Below are positions 1-5,785 of a stretch of 7,227 nucleotides of DNA, one piece after another. The stretch is taken from positions 1-7,227 of the forward strand of contig CAJBSR010000205.1 in NCBI GenBank assembly GCA_903958285.1, given 5' to 3'. Within the stretch, counting starts at the first letter, position 1. Each line of letters opens with the position of its first letter. Under the pieces are notes generated by a model. It saw only the letters and a list, made by a program, of their open reading frames with translations. It was not told where the DNA came from and ran no database searches. The position numbers were made by a program, and so were the translations under genes. The stretch comes from an uncultured Sphingomonadales bacterium (GTDB taxonomy: Bacteria; Pseudomonadota; Alphaproteobacteria; Sphingomonadales; Sphingomonadaceae).

Positions 1-734
1 AGCATCCACGTGTTGCCGTCATTGGCAAAGGCGTTGCCTTTGACACCGGCGGTCTCAACATCAAAACCGGCCCTTATATGCGGCTGATGAAGAAGGACAT
101 GGGTGGCGCAGCCCATGCCTTGGCTCTTGCTCGGTTGGTGATGGAAGCACGCTTGCCCATCCATCTGCACCTTCTGATCCCAGCCGTTGAAAACGCCATT
201 GCCGGCAATGCCATGCGCCCCGGCGACGTACTGAAAAGCCGCAAGGGGTTGACGGTCGAAATCGACAATACGGACGCGGAAGGCCGTCTCATCTTAGGCG
301 ATGCAATTGCGAAGGCTGCAGAAGACAAGCCGGAGTTGATGGTCGACTTTGCGACGCTCACGGGCGCAGCGCGCGTTGCGTTGGGGCCGGACCTCCCTGC
401 CCTATTTTCTAATGACGAGCAGCTGGCCACAGACGTCGCCGCCACCTCAGCCGAGGTGCAGGACCCGACGTGGCGGATGCCGCTTTGGGATCGCTATGAC
501 GACATGCTGAAGTCAGACATCGCCGACATGGTCAATTCTGCCGAGGGTGGCATGGCGGGCGCTGTGACGGCAGCCTTGTTCTTGCGCCGCTTCGTGCCAG
601 AGGGAACGCCATGGCTGCATCTCGACACCTTCGCTTGGCGGCCGTCGGCAACGCCGGGCCGCCCAAAAGGTGGTGATGCCATGGGGATGCGCGCGGTGTT
701 TGAACTGCTACGGCGGCGTTATCCCATAGGTTGA
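1..734 (+). CDS. Leucyl aminopeptidase, M17 family (5'-truncated by window edge)
   Basis: This is the C-terminal catalytic domain of a cytosolic M17 aminopeptidase, which removes N-terminal residues from peptides using two divalent metal ions. The reading frame is open from base 3 (first codon CAT) to the TGA at 732-734, giving 243 visible residues. The N-terminal domain and true start lie outside the window, and the first in-frame ATG at 78 falls inside the conserved domain. Visible landmarks are GKGVAFDTGG (residues 8-17, with metal-binding K9 and D14), K21 as the likely catalytic lysine, the KKDMGG segment with D32, and the M17 signature NTDAEGRL (89-96), which holds the metal ligands D91 and E93 and the catalytic R95. 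All expected active-site residues are therefore intact and the enzyme should be active. Whole M17 enzymes are about 450-500 residues, so roughly half is seen. It is the first gene of a plus-strand run and is followed after 60 bp by an SH3 protein. The family is certain; pepA versus a paralogue is not. Confidence 0.95.
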   Translation, partial: HPRVAVIGKGVAFDTGGLNIKTGPYMRLMKKDMGGAAHALALARLVMEARLPIHLHLLIPAVENAIAGNAMRPGDVLKSRKGLTVEIDNTDAEGRLILGDAIAKAAEDKPELMVDFATLTGAARVALGPDLPALFSNDEQLATDVAATSAEVQDPTWRMPLWDRYDDMLKSDIADMVNSAEGGMAGAVTAALFLRRFVPEGTPWLHLDTFAWRPSATPGRPKGGDAMGMRAVFELLRRRYPIG

Positions 735-781
735 ACGCGGCCTTTTGGGCACGCCATTGCGTAAAGACCGCTTGCTCGGCT

Positions 782-796
782 ATTGCGCCGCGCAAT
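782..796 (+). promoter_or_regulatory. Small hairpin sequestering the SH3-gene start codon
   Basis: ATTGCG (782-787) and CGCAAT (791-796) form a perfect 6-bp inverted repeat with a 3-base CCG loop. The A and T of the ATG at 795-797 lie in the stem. A second copy of ATTGCG at 756-761 could pair with the same right arm, giving two competing structures. The fold is seen in the sequence; an effect on translation is inference, and a structure this short can arise by chance. Confidence 0.3.
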
Positions 797-1127
797 GACA
801 AGTAAAACCAGAACCAGCTTCACCCTCAGCGGACCCTCTATCGAGCTAGATGCCCGGACCCTCGCGGTTCGCGGCGACCTTGCGGATATCGCTTTAGCCG
901 GAAAGCTCTTTGTGCCGCATTACGCACAACCGATGGAAATGTCCTGCACAGACGACGCTGCTGTCGTTTTTGCTGCGCCGGATCAAGGCAGTGAAACTGT
1001 GGGGGAGATCGAACGCGGTGCGGTCTTCATGGTCGTCGATATGGCAGGCGGTTGGGCTTGGGGCTTTCGGGCAACCGATCACATTGTCGGCTATGTTGAC
1101 CTGAAGAGCTTGGCGCAGACGAAATGA
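795..1127 (+). CDS. Stand-alone bacterial SH3-domain protein
   Basis: This encodes a small protein of 110 residues from ATG 795; an in-frame TTG at 783 would add four residues (MRRA). Residues about 18-50 (DARTLAVRGDLADIALAGKL and FVPHYAQPM) resemble the N-terminal lead-in of sphingomonad SH3 / NlpC-P60 (C40) cell-wall peptidases. Residues about 57-108 read as one bacterial SH3 module: alternating beta-strand pattern, E-x-ERGAVFMVVD, then GGWAWG and a closing VGYVDLKSL. The reading frame stops right after this module and argC starts in the overlap, so the expected papain-like NlpC/P60 catalytic domain (Cys-His) is absent. Bacterial SH3 modules usually bind peptidoglycan or peptides, so a binding or adaptor role is possible but inferred. 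No signal peptide or transmembrane helix is visible. No clear Shine-Dalgarno precedes ATG 795, and the start lies in a small hairpin. The leucyl aminopeptidase upstream and argC downstream on the same strand suggest cotranscription. Confidence 0.75.
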   Translation: MTSKTRTSFTLSGPSIELDARTLAVRGDLADIALAGKLFVPHYAQPMEMSCTDDAAVVFAAPDQGSETVGEIERGAVFMVVDMAGGWAWGFRATDHIVGYVDLKSLAQTK

Positions 1128-2047
1128 CACGCGTTTTCATTGACGGCGCGCATGGGACCACGGGGCTTGAGATTGCGGAACGCCTCGCCGGTCGCCCAGA
1201 GCTAGACCTGATTTCCCTCGACGATGAACGTCGCAAGGACACTGAAACCCGTCGTGATGCCATCAATGCGGCGGATGTGGTCATTCTTTGCCTGCCCGAT
1301 GATGCCGCGCGCGAATCCGTGGCGCTGATCGATAATGACCGGACGCGCGTGATTGACGCATCGACCGCGCATCGGACCGATCTCGCCTGGACTTTTGGTT
1401 TGCCAGAACTGGTTGGTCGGGATGTTGTTGCCGCCTCAAAGCGGGTGTCTAACCCCGGCTGCTATTCCACTGGCTTCATCGCACTTGTGGCACCGCTGGT
1501 GAAGGCCGGCGTGCTTCCATCGGACTGGCCCTATGTCTGCAATGCGGTGTCCGGCTATTCAGGCGGTGGCAAGGCCATGATCGCCGAATTTGAAGGTGGC
1601 ACATCCCCGACGGCCTGGCGCACCTACGCCCTTTCGCTTTCCCACAAACATGTGCCGGAAATGCAGGTCCGTTGCGGATTGCACTATCCGCCCCTCTTTT
1701 CGCCATCTGTAGCGGCAACGCACAGGGGCATGATTGTCGAAGTGCCTCTGATGACGTCGGCCATGCCCAGCAAACCCTCAGCCGATGCTCTGCGCTTAGC
1801 CTTGGCGGAGGCCTATTCAGATTCCCCCGTTGTGCGCGTCATCGATGGTTTTGATGAAGCAAATCTTGTGATTGAACGTTGCGCTGGCACAGACCGGTTG
1901 GATCTGTTCGTTTTTGGCCGCGCAGATGATGCGCAAGTCCGACTGGTGGCAGCGCTCGACAATTTGGGCAAAGGCGCAGTTGGTGCAGCGGTCCAATCGC
2001 TCAACCTGATGGCAGGCTTGCCTGAAACGTCAGGATTACGGCTCTAA
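1124..2047 (+). CDS. argC: N-acetyl-gamma-glutamyl-phosphate reductase, type 2 (short form)
   Basis: This cytosolic enzyme performs the third step of arginine biosynthesis: NADPH-dependent reduction of N-acetylglutamyl-5-phosphate to N-acetylglutamate semialdehyde. The product is 307 residues, typical of the short type-2 ArgC (about 310) rather than the ~345-residue type 1. The N terminus VFIDGAHGTTGLEIAERL (4-21) is the dinucleotide-binding loop. SNPGCYSTG (109-117) contains the catalytic cysteine C113, and GYSGGGK (144-150) and HKHVPEM (174-180) complete the active site. ATG 1124 overlaps the TGA of the SH3 gene (ATGA), which implies translational coupling; no strong independent ribosome-binding site is seen. 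The stop at 2045-2047 lies only 4 bp from the 3' end of the convergent tRNA-Arg. No other arginine-biosynthesis gene is in the window, so argC stands apart from its pathway partners here. No obvious terminator with a T-tract follows it on the plus strand. Confidence 0.96.
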   Translation: MTRVFIDGAHGTTGLEIAERLAGRPELDLISLDDERRKDTETRRDAINAADVVILCLPDDAARESVALIDNDRTRVIDASTAHRTDLAWTFGLPELVGRDVVAASKRVSNPGCYSTGFIALVAPLVKAGVLPSDWPYVCNAVSGYSGGGKAMIAEFEGGTSPTAWRTYALSLSHKHVPEMQVRCGLHYPPLFSPSVAATHRGMIVEVPLMTSAMPSKPSADALRLALAEAYSDSPVVRVIDGFDEANLVIERCAGTDRLDLFVFGRADDAQVRLVAALDNLGKGAVGAAVQSLNLMAGLPETSGLRL

Positions 2048-2051
2048 AAAT

Positions 2052-2128
2052 TGGTGCACCCGACTGGATTCGAACCAGTGGCCCCCAGATTAGGAATCTG
2101 ATGCTCTATCCTGCTGAGCTACGGGTGC
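2052..2128 (-). tRNA. tRNA-Arg, anticodon CCT
   Basis: The reverse complement folds into a full cloverleaf of 77 nt including an encoded 3' CCA. The acceptor stem is GCACCCG / CGGGTGC (7 bp), with discriminator A and then CCA. The D-arm is GCTC/GAGC. The anticodon stem TCAGA/TCTGG closes the 7-base loop TTCCTAA, so the anticodon is CCT, reading the arginine codon AGG. A 5-base variable region (GGGCC) precedes the T-arm ACTGG-TTCGAAT-CCAGT. It lies 36 bp downstream of the DUF1178 gene on the same strand, so it may be cotranscribed and released by RNase P and 3' processing. On its own strand the CCA is followed by ATTTTTAG; this T-run could support termination. AGG is usually rare in GC-rich alphaproteobacteria. 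Confidence 0.97.
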
Positions 2129-2142
2129 GCCAAGGGCGCTGA

Positions 2143-2163
2143 CTAGGGCCGCCCCAACCCTAG
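2143..2163 (-). other. Stem-loop between DUF1178 stop and tRNA-Arg
   Basis: CTAGGG (2143-2148) and CCCTAG (2158-2163) form a perfect 6-bp stem with a 9-base loop, ending two bases from the DUF1178 stop codon. No T-tract follows in the minus direction, so it does not look like a standard intrinsic terminator. It may protect the mRNA 3' end or mark the processing boundary before the tRNA. The structure is seen; the role is inferred. Confidence 0.3.
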
Positions 2164-2164
2164 G

Positions 2165-2623
2165 TCAATTCTGCTTCTCTGGCGGCACGACGGGGATCAA
2201 GAGCGGCATCACCGAAATTCCATCTTCCAAAAGATCACGCGCTTCTTCGGCCGATGTCTGCCCATGGATCAACGCGTGATCCATTTCGCCTGCGTCCATC
2301 GCTCTTGCCTGTTGCGCAAAGTCACGGCCAACCCATTGTGAATTTTTAATAATTTCAGCCTGAACTGCCGCAATTTTTGCCATCATCGCTTTAAGGTCAG
2401 CGGATGCTGCCGGTGCATCGCTGACCATGTTGACCCCCGCTTCCAGCCGCTGGTTTCCTTTTGCCGGGACATTGGGCGCCATAACAGCCTTGTCGACGTC
2501 AGAGGCTCCGCACATCGGGCAGGACAGCAAGTTCCGCGCCTTCTGCTCCTGAAACGCCTCTGAATTGGCGAACCACGCTTCGAAAACATGGCCCGTTGTG
2601 CATTTCAGATCAAAGACGATCAT
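2165..2623 (-). CDS. DUF1178 family protein (zinc-ribbon-like)
   Basis: This 152-residue protein belongs to DUF1178, a family of unknown function widespread in Alpha- and Betaproteobacteria. The N terminus MIVFDLKCTTGH has C8 and H12, followed by EAWFANSEAF (the usual F-x-x-WF-x-S motif of the family) and CPMCG with C35 and C38. Together these make a plausible single metal-binding ribbon. The segment DKAVMAPNV (44-52) is the other hallmark. The C-terminal third ends in a conserved acidic/hydrophobic tail (EEARDLLEDGISVMPLLIP), also typical of the family. No signal peptide or membrane helix is present, so it is likely cytosolic. Its ATG at 2623-2621 overlaps the TGA of the upstream amidase gene (ATGA), which implies translational coupling. 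With grxC and the amidase upstream, a role in thiol or redox-linked metabolism is a reasonable guess by association only. Family membership is confident; function is unknown. Confidence 0.9.
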   Translation of the reverse strand: MIVFDLKCTTGHVFEAWFANSEAFQEQKARNLLSCPMCGASDVDKAVMAPNVPAKGNQRLEAGVNMVSDAPAASADLKAMMAKIAAVQAEIIKNSQWVGRDFAQQARAMDAGEMDHALIHGQTSAEEARDLLEDGISVMPLLIPVVPPEKQN

Positions 2624-3441
2624 CGTACGATCTCAACCGCTGGAATGGCCCGGCGGTGCGTGATCACGGGCACACGGCCGCGGACGTCGTCAACTAGGTC
2701 CAGATCAATCTCTGCGAAACCCAGACCAGTCTGTTCCTTCATATCCAGAACAATATGACCCCAAGGGTCAATCACAAGCGAATGGCCATAGGTCTTACGC
2801 CCGTCTTCATGCGCTCCATATTGCGCAGCGGCCACGACCCAACAGGCATTCTCGATCGCGCGTGCCCGCAAAAGGGTGTGCCAATGCGCTTCGCCTGTTG
2901 GAACGGTGAAGGCGGCAGGCACAGACAAGACGCGCGCGCCGGCCTGTGACAGGGCTTGGAAGAGGGCGGGAAAGCGGATGTCATAGCAGATGGACAGGCC
3001 AAGCGGGCCAACGGGCGTATCGGCGACCACGCTGCCTTCCCCGGGAGTATAGGCATTGGATTCGCGCCAGGACTCGCCGGTCGGGAGGTCCACATCGAAC
3101 AGGTGCAACTTGTCGTAGCGCGCCCGAATTCTGCCGTCGCTGTCGATCAGGAAGCCGCGATTTGCCCAACGGGATCCGGCATCAACTGCAAGCGAGCCCA
3201 GATGGACCCAAATACCGGCGGCCTTGGCCGCGGAGCAGACGTCTAAAAGAACAGGGTTTGCGTCTTCTGAAACGACGTGAGCACGGGCGCGCTCCCGATT
3301 GGAGTCGAGTAGGCCCGACATTTCCGGGGTGAAGAGGATTTGCGCGCCACCCGATGCCGCGTCCTTAACAGCGTCACAGAGCTGTGCGCTATTATGTGCA
3401 GGATCAATGCCCGTTGTCGTCTGAAATAAAGCGATACGCAC
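2620..3441 (-). CDS. Carbon-nitrogen hydrolase, Nit1/YbeM-like (probable deaminated-glutathione amidase)
   Basis: This is a nitrilase-superfamily amidase of 273 residues, counted from GTG 3441 (MRIALFQTTTGIDP). An adjacent TTG at 3444, directly after the grxC stop, would add one residue. The catalytic triad is intact: E40 (FTPEMSG), K111 (YDKLHLFDVD) and C152 (SICYDIRFP). The YDK-HLFDVD and CYD-RFP motifs are those of the Nit1 branch, whose characterised members hydrolyse deaminated glutathione, a side product of transaminases. The length is normal for this branch, and it lacks the long extensions of NAD synthetase or N-acyltransferase relatives. The gene begins 3 bp after the glutaredoxin stop and overlaps the DUF1178 start by 4 bp. 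The neighbouring grxC, a glutathione-dependent redoxin, fits a glutathione-repair role. Substrate assignment is inference from branch motifs and context; another omega-amide could be the substrate. Predicted cytosolic. Confidence 0.88.
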   Translation of the reverse strand: MRIALFQTTTGIDPAHNSAQLCDAVKDAASGGAQILFTPEMSGLLDSNRERARAHVVSEDANPVLLDVCSAAKAAGIWVHLGSLAVDAGSRWANRGFLIDSDGRIRARYDKLHLFDVDLPTGESWRESNAYTPGEGSVVADTPVGPLGLSICYDIRFPALFQALSQAGARVLSVPAAFTVPTGEAHWHTLLRARAIENACWVVAAAQYGAHEDGRKTYGHSLVIDPWGHIVLDMKEQTGLGFAEIDLDLVDDVRGRVPVITHRRAIPAVEIVR

Positions 3442-3444
3442 CAA

Positions 3445-3702
3445 TCAGGCCGCCAACATCGGGTCCAATCCGCCCCGTGCGTCCAATGCCGCCAGATCAT
3501 CCGATCCACCGACGTGCTGACCATCGATAAAGATCTGTGGCACGGTCGTCCGGCCATCGGCGCGGCCGATCATCTCTTGCCGAAGATCTCGATCCATCGT
3601 GATGTCGATATCCTCTGGCTCGACACCCTTTGACCGGAGCAAGGCAAGCGCGCGCGAGCAATAGGGGCAGAATGCTTTCGTATAGATTTCAACTTTGGCC
3701 AT
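3445..3702 (-). CDS. grxC: Glutaredoxin 3
   Basis: This 85-residue, single-domain dithiol glutaredoxin uses glutathione to reduce disulfides and mixed disulfides in the cytosol. The active site is C12-P-Y-C15 (KAFCPYCSRA). TVPQIFIDG contains the cis-proline P55 needed for glutathione binding, and GGSDDL (65-70) is the C-terminal glutathione-binding motif. Length and motif order match bacterial GrxC. The ATG is supported by a good ribosome-binding site, AAAGGA, 7 bases upstream. The gene follows comF on the same strand after a 64-bp gap, which is long enough for its own promoter. The amidase gene starts 3 bp after the grxC stop, so grxC, the amidase and DUF1178 very likely share a transcript. 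Confidence 0.96.
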   Translation of the reverse strand: MAKVEIYTKAFCPYCSRALALLRSKGVEPEDIDITMDRDLRQEMIGRADGRTTVPQIFIDGQHVGGSDDLAALDARGGLDPMLAA

Positions 3703-3722
3703 TCACGGTTCCTTTGCCTATG

Positions 3723-3751
3723 GAATTGGTGTGCGATCAGGCGAATGTCAA
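3723..3751 (-). promoter_or_regulatory. Possible promoter for grxC-nit-DUF1178
   Basis: A perfect TTGACA lies at 3751-3746 in the comF-grxC gap. With a 17-base spacer the matching -10 would be CAATTC (3728-3723), which is a poor match to TATAAT. The -35 is seen; promoter activity is a weak inference, and the operon may simply continue from comF. Confidence 0.25.
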
Positions 3752-3766
3752 CGCCACCCCTCTTGC

Positions 3767-4489
3767 TCAGCGGTCTTCTTTGAGAACGCGCGCCCAACAC
3801 AGGATGTGAACCGTTTCAGCCCCCGCCCGTTTGAGGACGTCTGCACAGGCATTTGTCGTCGCACCTGTCGTATACACATCATCAACGAGTAGCACCTGCC
3901 GCCCCTTTATTGACCCGATGTGCGCCAGATCCATTTTGAAAGCACCACGGACTTCGCGGCTTCGCGCGGTGCGGCTGAGGCCGCCAAGCGGAGACGTCCG
4001 CTTTGTCCGCAAGATGGGGGAAGGCAGTACTTGTTGCCCTGTCAGACGCGTCACGCTCCGCGCGATCAGCAGCGACTGGTTGAAGCCGCGCTGCCAGATC
4101 CGCCATCGATGCAACGGAATGGGCACCAATATGGCGTCGGGATATCGTCGCGCATGACGGACCATGAGCGCTGCCATCACATCCGCTACGCCGGGCTTGC
4201 GGCCATATTTCAGCTTTAAAGCGAGGTCCCGCGCCGTGTCGCAATAATCGACAGCGGCCAGCACACCGTCGTGCTTAGGCGGGGCGTCCAAGCAAGGGCC
4301 GCAGATAGATCCTGTAATCGAAACGGGCTGGTTACAGAGGAGGCAACCCACTTCCGGCAAGATATCTAACTTGCTCCAGCAGTCGGTGCAGAAATTGCCC
4401 TCCGGACCGGAAATGTGCCCGCAACCTGCGCACCGTTTTGGCAGGGCAAAGTTGACTGGCGCCATCAACATGGAGCGTATTCCGACCAT
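3767..4489 (-). CDS. comF: ComF family phosphoribosyltransferase-like protein
   Basis: ComF proteins join an N-terminal zinc finger to a type I phosphoribosyltransferase fold and are linked to handling incoming single-stranded DNA during natural transformation. The product is 240 residues from ATG 4489. Two Cys4-type pairs are visible: C20-x2-C23 with C34-x2-C37, and C49-x2-C52 with C63-x2-C66. The PRTase core contains RGFNQ (134-138), which is characteristic of ComF, and the PRPP-binding loop VLLVDDVYTTGAT (199-211). Start choice: the open frame extends to an ATG at 4681, but that lies inside the divergent methyltransferase gene and adds 64 residues with no family resemblance. ATG 4489 has AAGGG just upstream; ATG 4471 or 4465 would shorten the protein by 6 or 8 residues and are also possible. 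The comF-grxC-amidase order on one strand is consistent with a conserved alphaproteobacterial arrangement. Other competence genes are not in the window. Confidence 0.93.
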   Translation of the reverse strand: MVGIRSMLMAPVNFALPKRCAGCGHISGPEGNFCTDCWSKLDILPEVGCLLCNQPVSITGSICGPCLDAPPKHDGVLAAVDYCDTARDLALKLKYGRKPGVADVMAALMVRHARRYPDAILVPIPLHRWRIWQRGFNQSLLIARSVTRLTGQQVLPSPILRTKRTSPLGGLSRTARSREVRGAFKMDLAHIGSIKGRQVLLVDDVYTTGATTNACADVLKRAGAETVHILCWARVLKEDR

Positions 4490-4530
4490 AGGCCCTTGTC
4501 CGCAATTCCGCTGGGCGTCACAAGGCCCGA
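4490..4530. promoter_or_regulatory. 41-bp divergent comF / methyltransferase start region with mirrored RBSs
   Basis: The gap between the two divergent starts contains an imperfect inverted repeat: GGCCCTTGT (4491-4499) and ACAAGGCC (4520-4527). Each arm is the ribosome-binding region of the gene on its side: ACAAGG then 5 bases to ATG 4531, and on the other strand ACAAGGG then 3 bases to ATG 4489. This symmetry supports both start calls. The gap is too short to hold two complete promoters side by side, so the promoters probably overlap or lie in the opposite coding sequence. Confidence 0.45.
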
Positions 4531-5313
4531 ATGTCCGAAGAAATTTTTTGCCGAAAACGCAGACAGTTGAACCGAAGGCGCGCGCTCCGATCGCCTCTTG
4601 ATTCGCGGTGGCTGGTTGATCGGATGGAAGAGGATCTTGCAGATCGCCTCTCCTATATGTCGGTAGAGGTTCAAACGGCACTCGTCATTGGCGATGGGGC
4701 CGCCCGCATTCGGCAGCAATTGCCGCCCCATGTCCGCGTCCTGACGTCGGATCTGGCGACGTCGCCGCAGACCCACATAGTGGCGGATGAAGACAGGCTC
4801 CCCATAGCGGATGCCAGTTGTGATCTTGTATTTGCGGTGGGCACGCTCGACAGTGTTCATGATCTTCCGGGCGCCCTCCTCCTCATCCGCCGCTGCCTGC
4901 GGCCAGGCGGACTGTTTCTAGGGGCCTTAATGGGCGCTGGGTCTTTATCCACGTTTCGTTCGATGGTGCAGAGCCACGAGGCGGCAGTCACCGGCAGTGC
5001 CGTCGCCAGGTTTCATCCCCAAGTCGATGTCCGGGCCGCAGGTGACCTTTTGTTTCGCGCCGGCTTCTCAACGCCGGTCGCCGACCTCGATACAGTGCAC
5101 GTATCTTACTCCAATGCGCGGCGACTCTTGGGCGACGTCCGTGCGACATCGGGGAATGCCCTGCCGCTTATTCGCCCCTTCCCCATGGAAGCTGGGCGGA
5201 AGCTTTTGGCGGCGGCGCCTTTTCAGGAACAGTTCGGACTGCTCTATCTGACGGGCTGGGCACCGGAAAAAGGCGTTCAGCGCCCCTCAGGACCCGTTAA
5301 AGGACGTGTTTGA
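4531..5313 (+). CDS. Class I SAM-dependent methyltransferase-fold protein, NDUFAF5-like
   Basis: The product is 260 residues with the architecture of the alphaproteobacterial NDUFAF5-like family (BioC/UbiE-type methyltransferase fold). Human NDUFAF5 acts in complex I assembly by hydroxylating an arginine of NDUFS7; what the bacterial relatives do is not established. The N terminus EEIFCRKRRQLNRRRAL matches the family IF-R-x-x-R-x-x-R-x-R-A motif and supports ATG 4531, which has AAGG 5 bases upstream. Further family landmarks are ADEDRLPIADASCDLVFAV (about 84-102), DLPGALLLIRRCLRPGGLFLGAL (about 111-133), and VDVRAAGDLLFRAGFSTPVAD, about 170-190. SAM motif I is degenerate: ALVIGDGAA (residues 50-58) lacks the usual acidic residue and part of the G-x-G-x-G pattern, so SAM binding is uncertain. 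The gene is divergent from comF, and its last 17 bp overlap the convergent Nudix gene. Probably cytosolic, with no membrane segment seen. Confidence 0.85.
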   Translation: MSEEIFCRKRRQLNRRRALRSPLDSRWLVDRMEEDLADRLSYMSVEVQTALVIGDGAARIRQQLPPHVRVLTSDLATSPQTHIVADEDRLPIADASCDLVFAVGTLDSVHDLPGALLLIRRCLRPGGLFLGALMGAGSLSTFRSMVQSHEAAVTGSAVARFHPQVDVRAAGDLLFRAGFSTPVADLDTVHVSYSNARRLLGDVRATSGNALPLIRPFPMEAGRKLLAAAPFQEQFGLLYLTGWAPEKGVQRPSGPVKGRV

Positions 5314-5719
5314 GTTGGTTTAGGAGCGGAACATCCGCAGGCGGCATGGCGAGCTGTGTCAGTTCGTCAAATCGACACCATTTCAATTCCGATGCGGCCA
5401 GCGGCTGCGGTATGCCGGACCATGTCCGGCAGAGGTACAGCAACAAGAGAAGTTGACGGCCTGCCAGCGGTTCACACGCAAAAGTGAGCGGAACCAGATC
5501 TCTTTTCTTCACGTCGATCGAAAGTTCTTCCTGCAACTCCCGCACCAAAGCGGCGTCGGCGAACTCGCCCTCTTCAATCTTTCCTCCGGGAAATTCCCAT
5601 AACCCTGCCAATGGCTTACCCTCAGGACGCAACTGAACGAGTACGCGATCCTCAGCGTCGACCAAGGCCACCGCCGTGATAAGTAACAAGGGGTTAGCGG
5701 CTGGGTAACGGTCCATCAT
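5297..5719 (-). CDS. mutT: MutT-type Nudix hydrolase (probable 8-oxo-dGTP diphosphatase)
   Basis: This 140-residue, single-domain Nudix protein probably hydrolyses oxidised nucleoside triphosphates such as 8-oxo-dGTP to limit mutation. The strand ITAVALVDAEDRVLVQLRP is followed by GLWEFPGGKIEEGE, the usual MutT lead-in. The Nudix box spans residues 46-68 (G46, E52, R60-E61-L62-Q63-E64-E65) and has all metal-binding glutamates. The near-terminal glycine of the box is replaced by serine (S67), a conservative change seen in active Nudix enzymes. The C-terminal ELKWCRFDELTQLAMPPADVPLL is also MutT-like. Two tandem ATGs (5719 and 5716) could both serve as starts; the upstream AAAGAA is a weak ribosome-binding site. 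The 3' end overlaps the convergent methyltransferase gene by 17 bp. Upstream lies a 66-bp spacer shared with the divergent Flp pilin gene. The MutT subfamily is likely; the precise nucleotide substrate is inferred. Confidence 0.92.
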   Translation of the reverse strand: MMDRYPAANPLLLITAVALVDAEDRVLVQLRPEGKPLAGLWEFPGGKIEEGEFADAALVRELQEELSIDVKKRDLVPLTFACEPLAGRQLLLLLYLCRTWSGIPQPLAASELKWCRFDELTQLAMPPADVPLLNQLKHVL

Positions 5720-5785
5720 AGACGTTTCTTTAACCCCAAGTCGGCTAATCCGGCGATGGGGAACACTTGAGACTGGAACACAAAC

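Noticed and set aside
74..445. Minus-strand 123-codon open frame inside the leucyl aminopeptidase gene
   Set aside because: It is antisense to a strongly conserved catalytic domain; its Ser/Ala/Arg-rich composition is typical of a shadow frame in GC-rich DNA.
2013..2034. CAGGC-TT-GCCTG and CCTG-AAACGT-CAGG repeats near the argC 3' end as a terminator
   Set aside because: They lie inside the argC coding sequence, have short stems that compete with each other, and no T-run follows.
4490..4681. Extended comF start at 4681 adding 64 residues
   Set aside because: It would overlap the divergent methyltransferase coding region by 151 bp, and the added residues have no ComF resemblance. The zinc-finger region begins about 20 residues after ATG 4489, where a ribosome-binding site is present.
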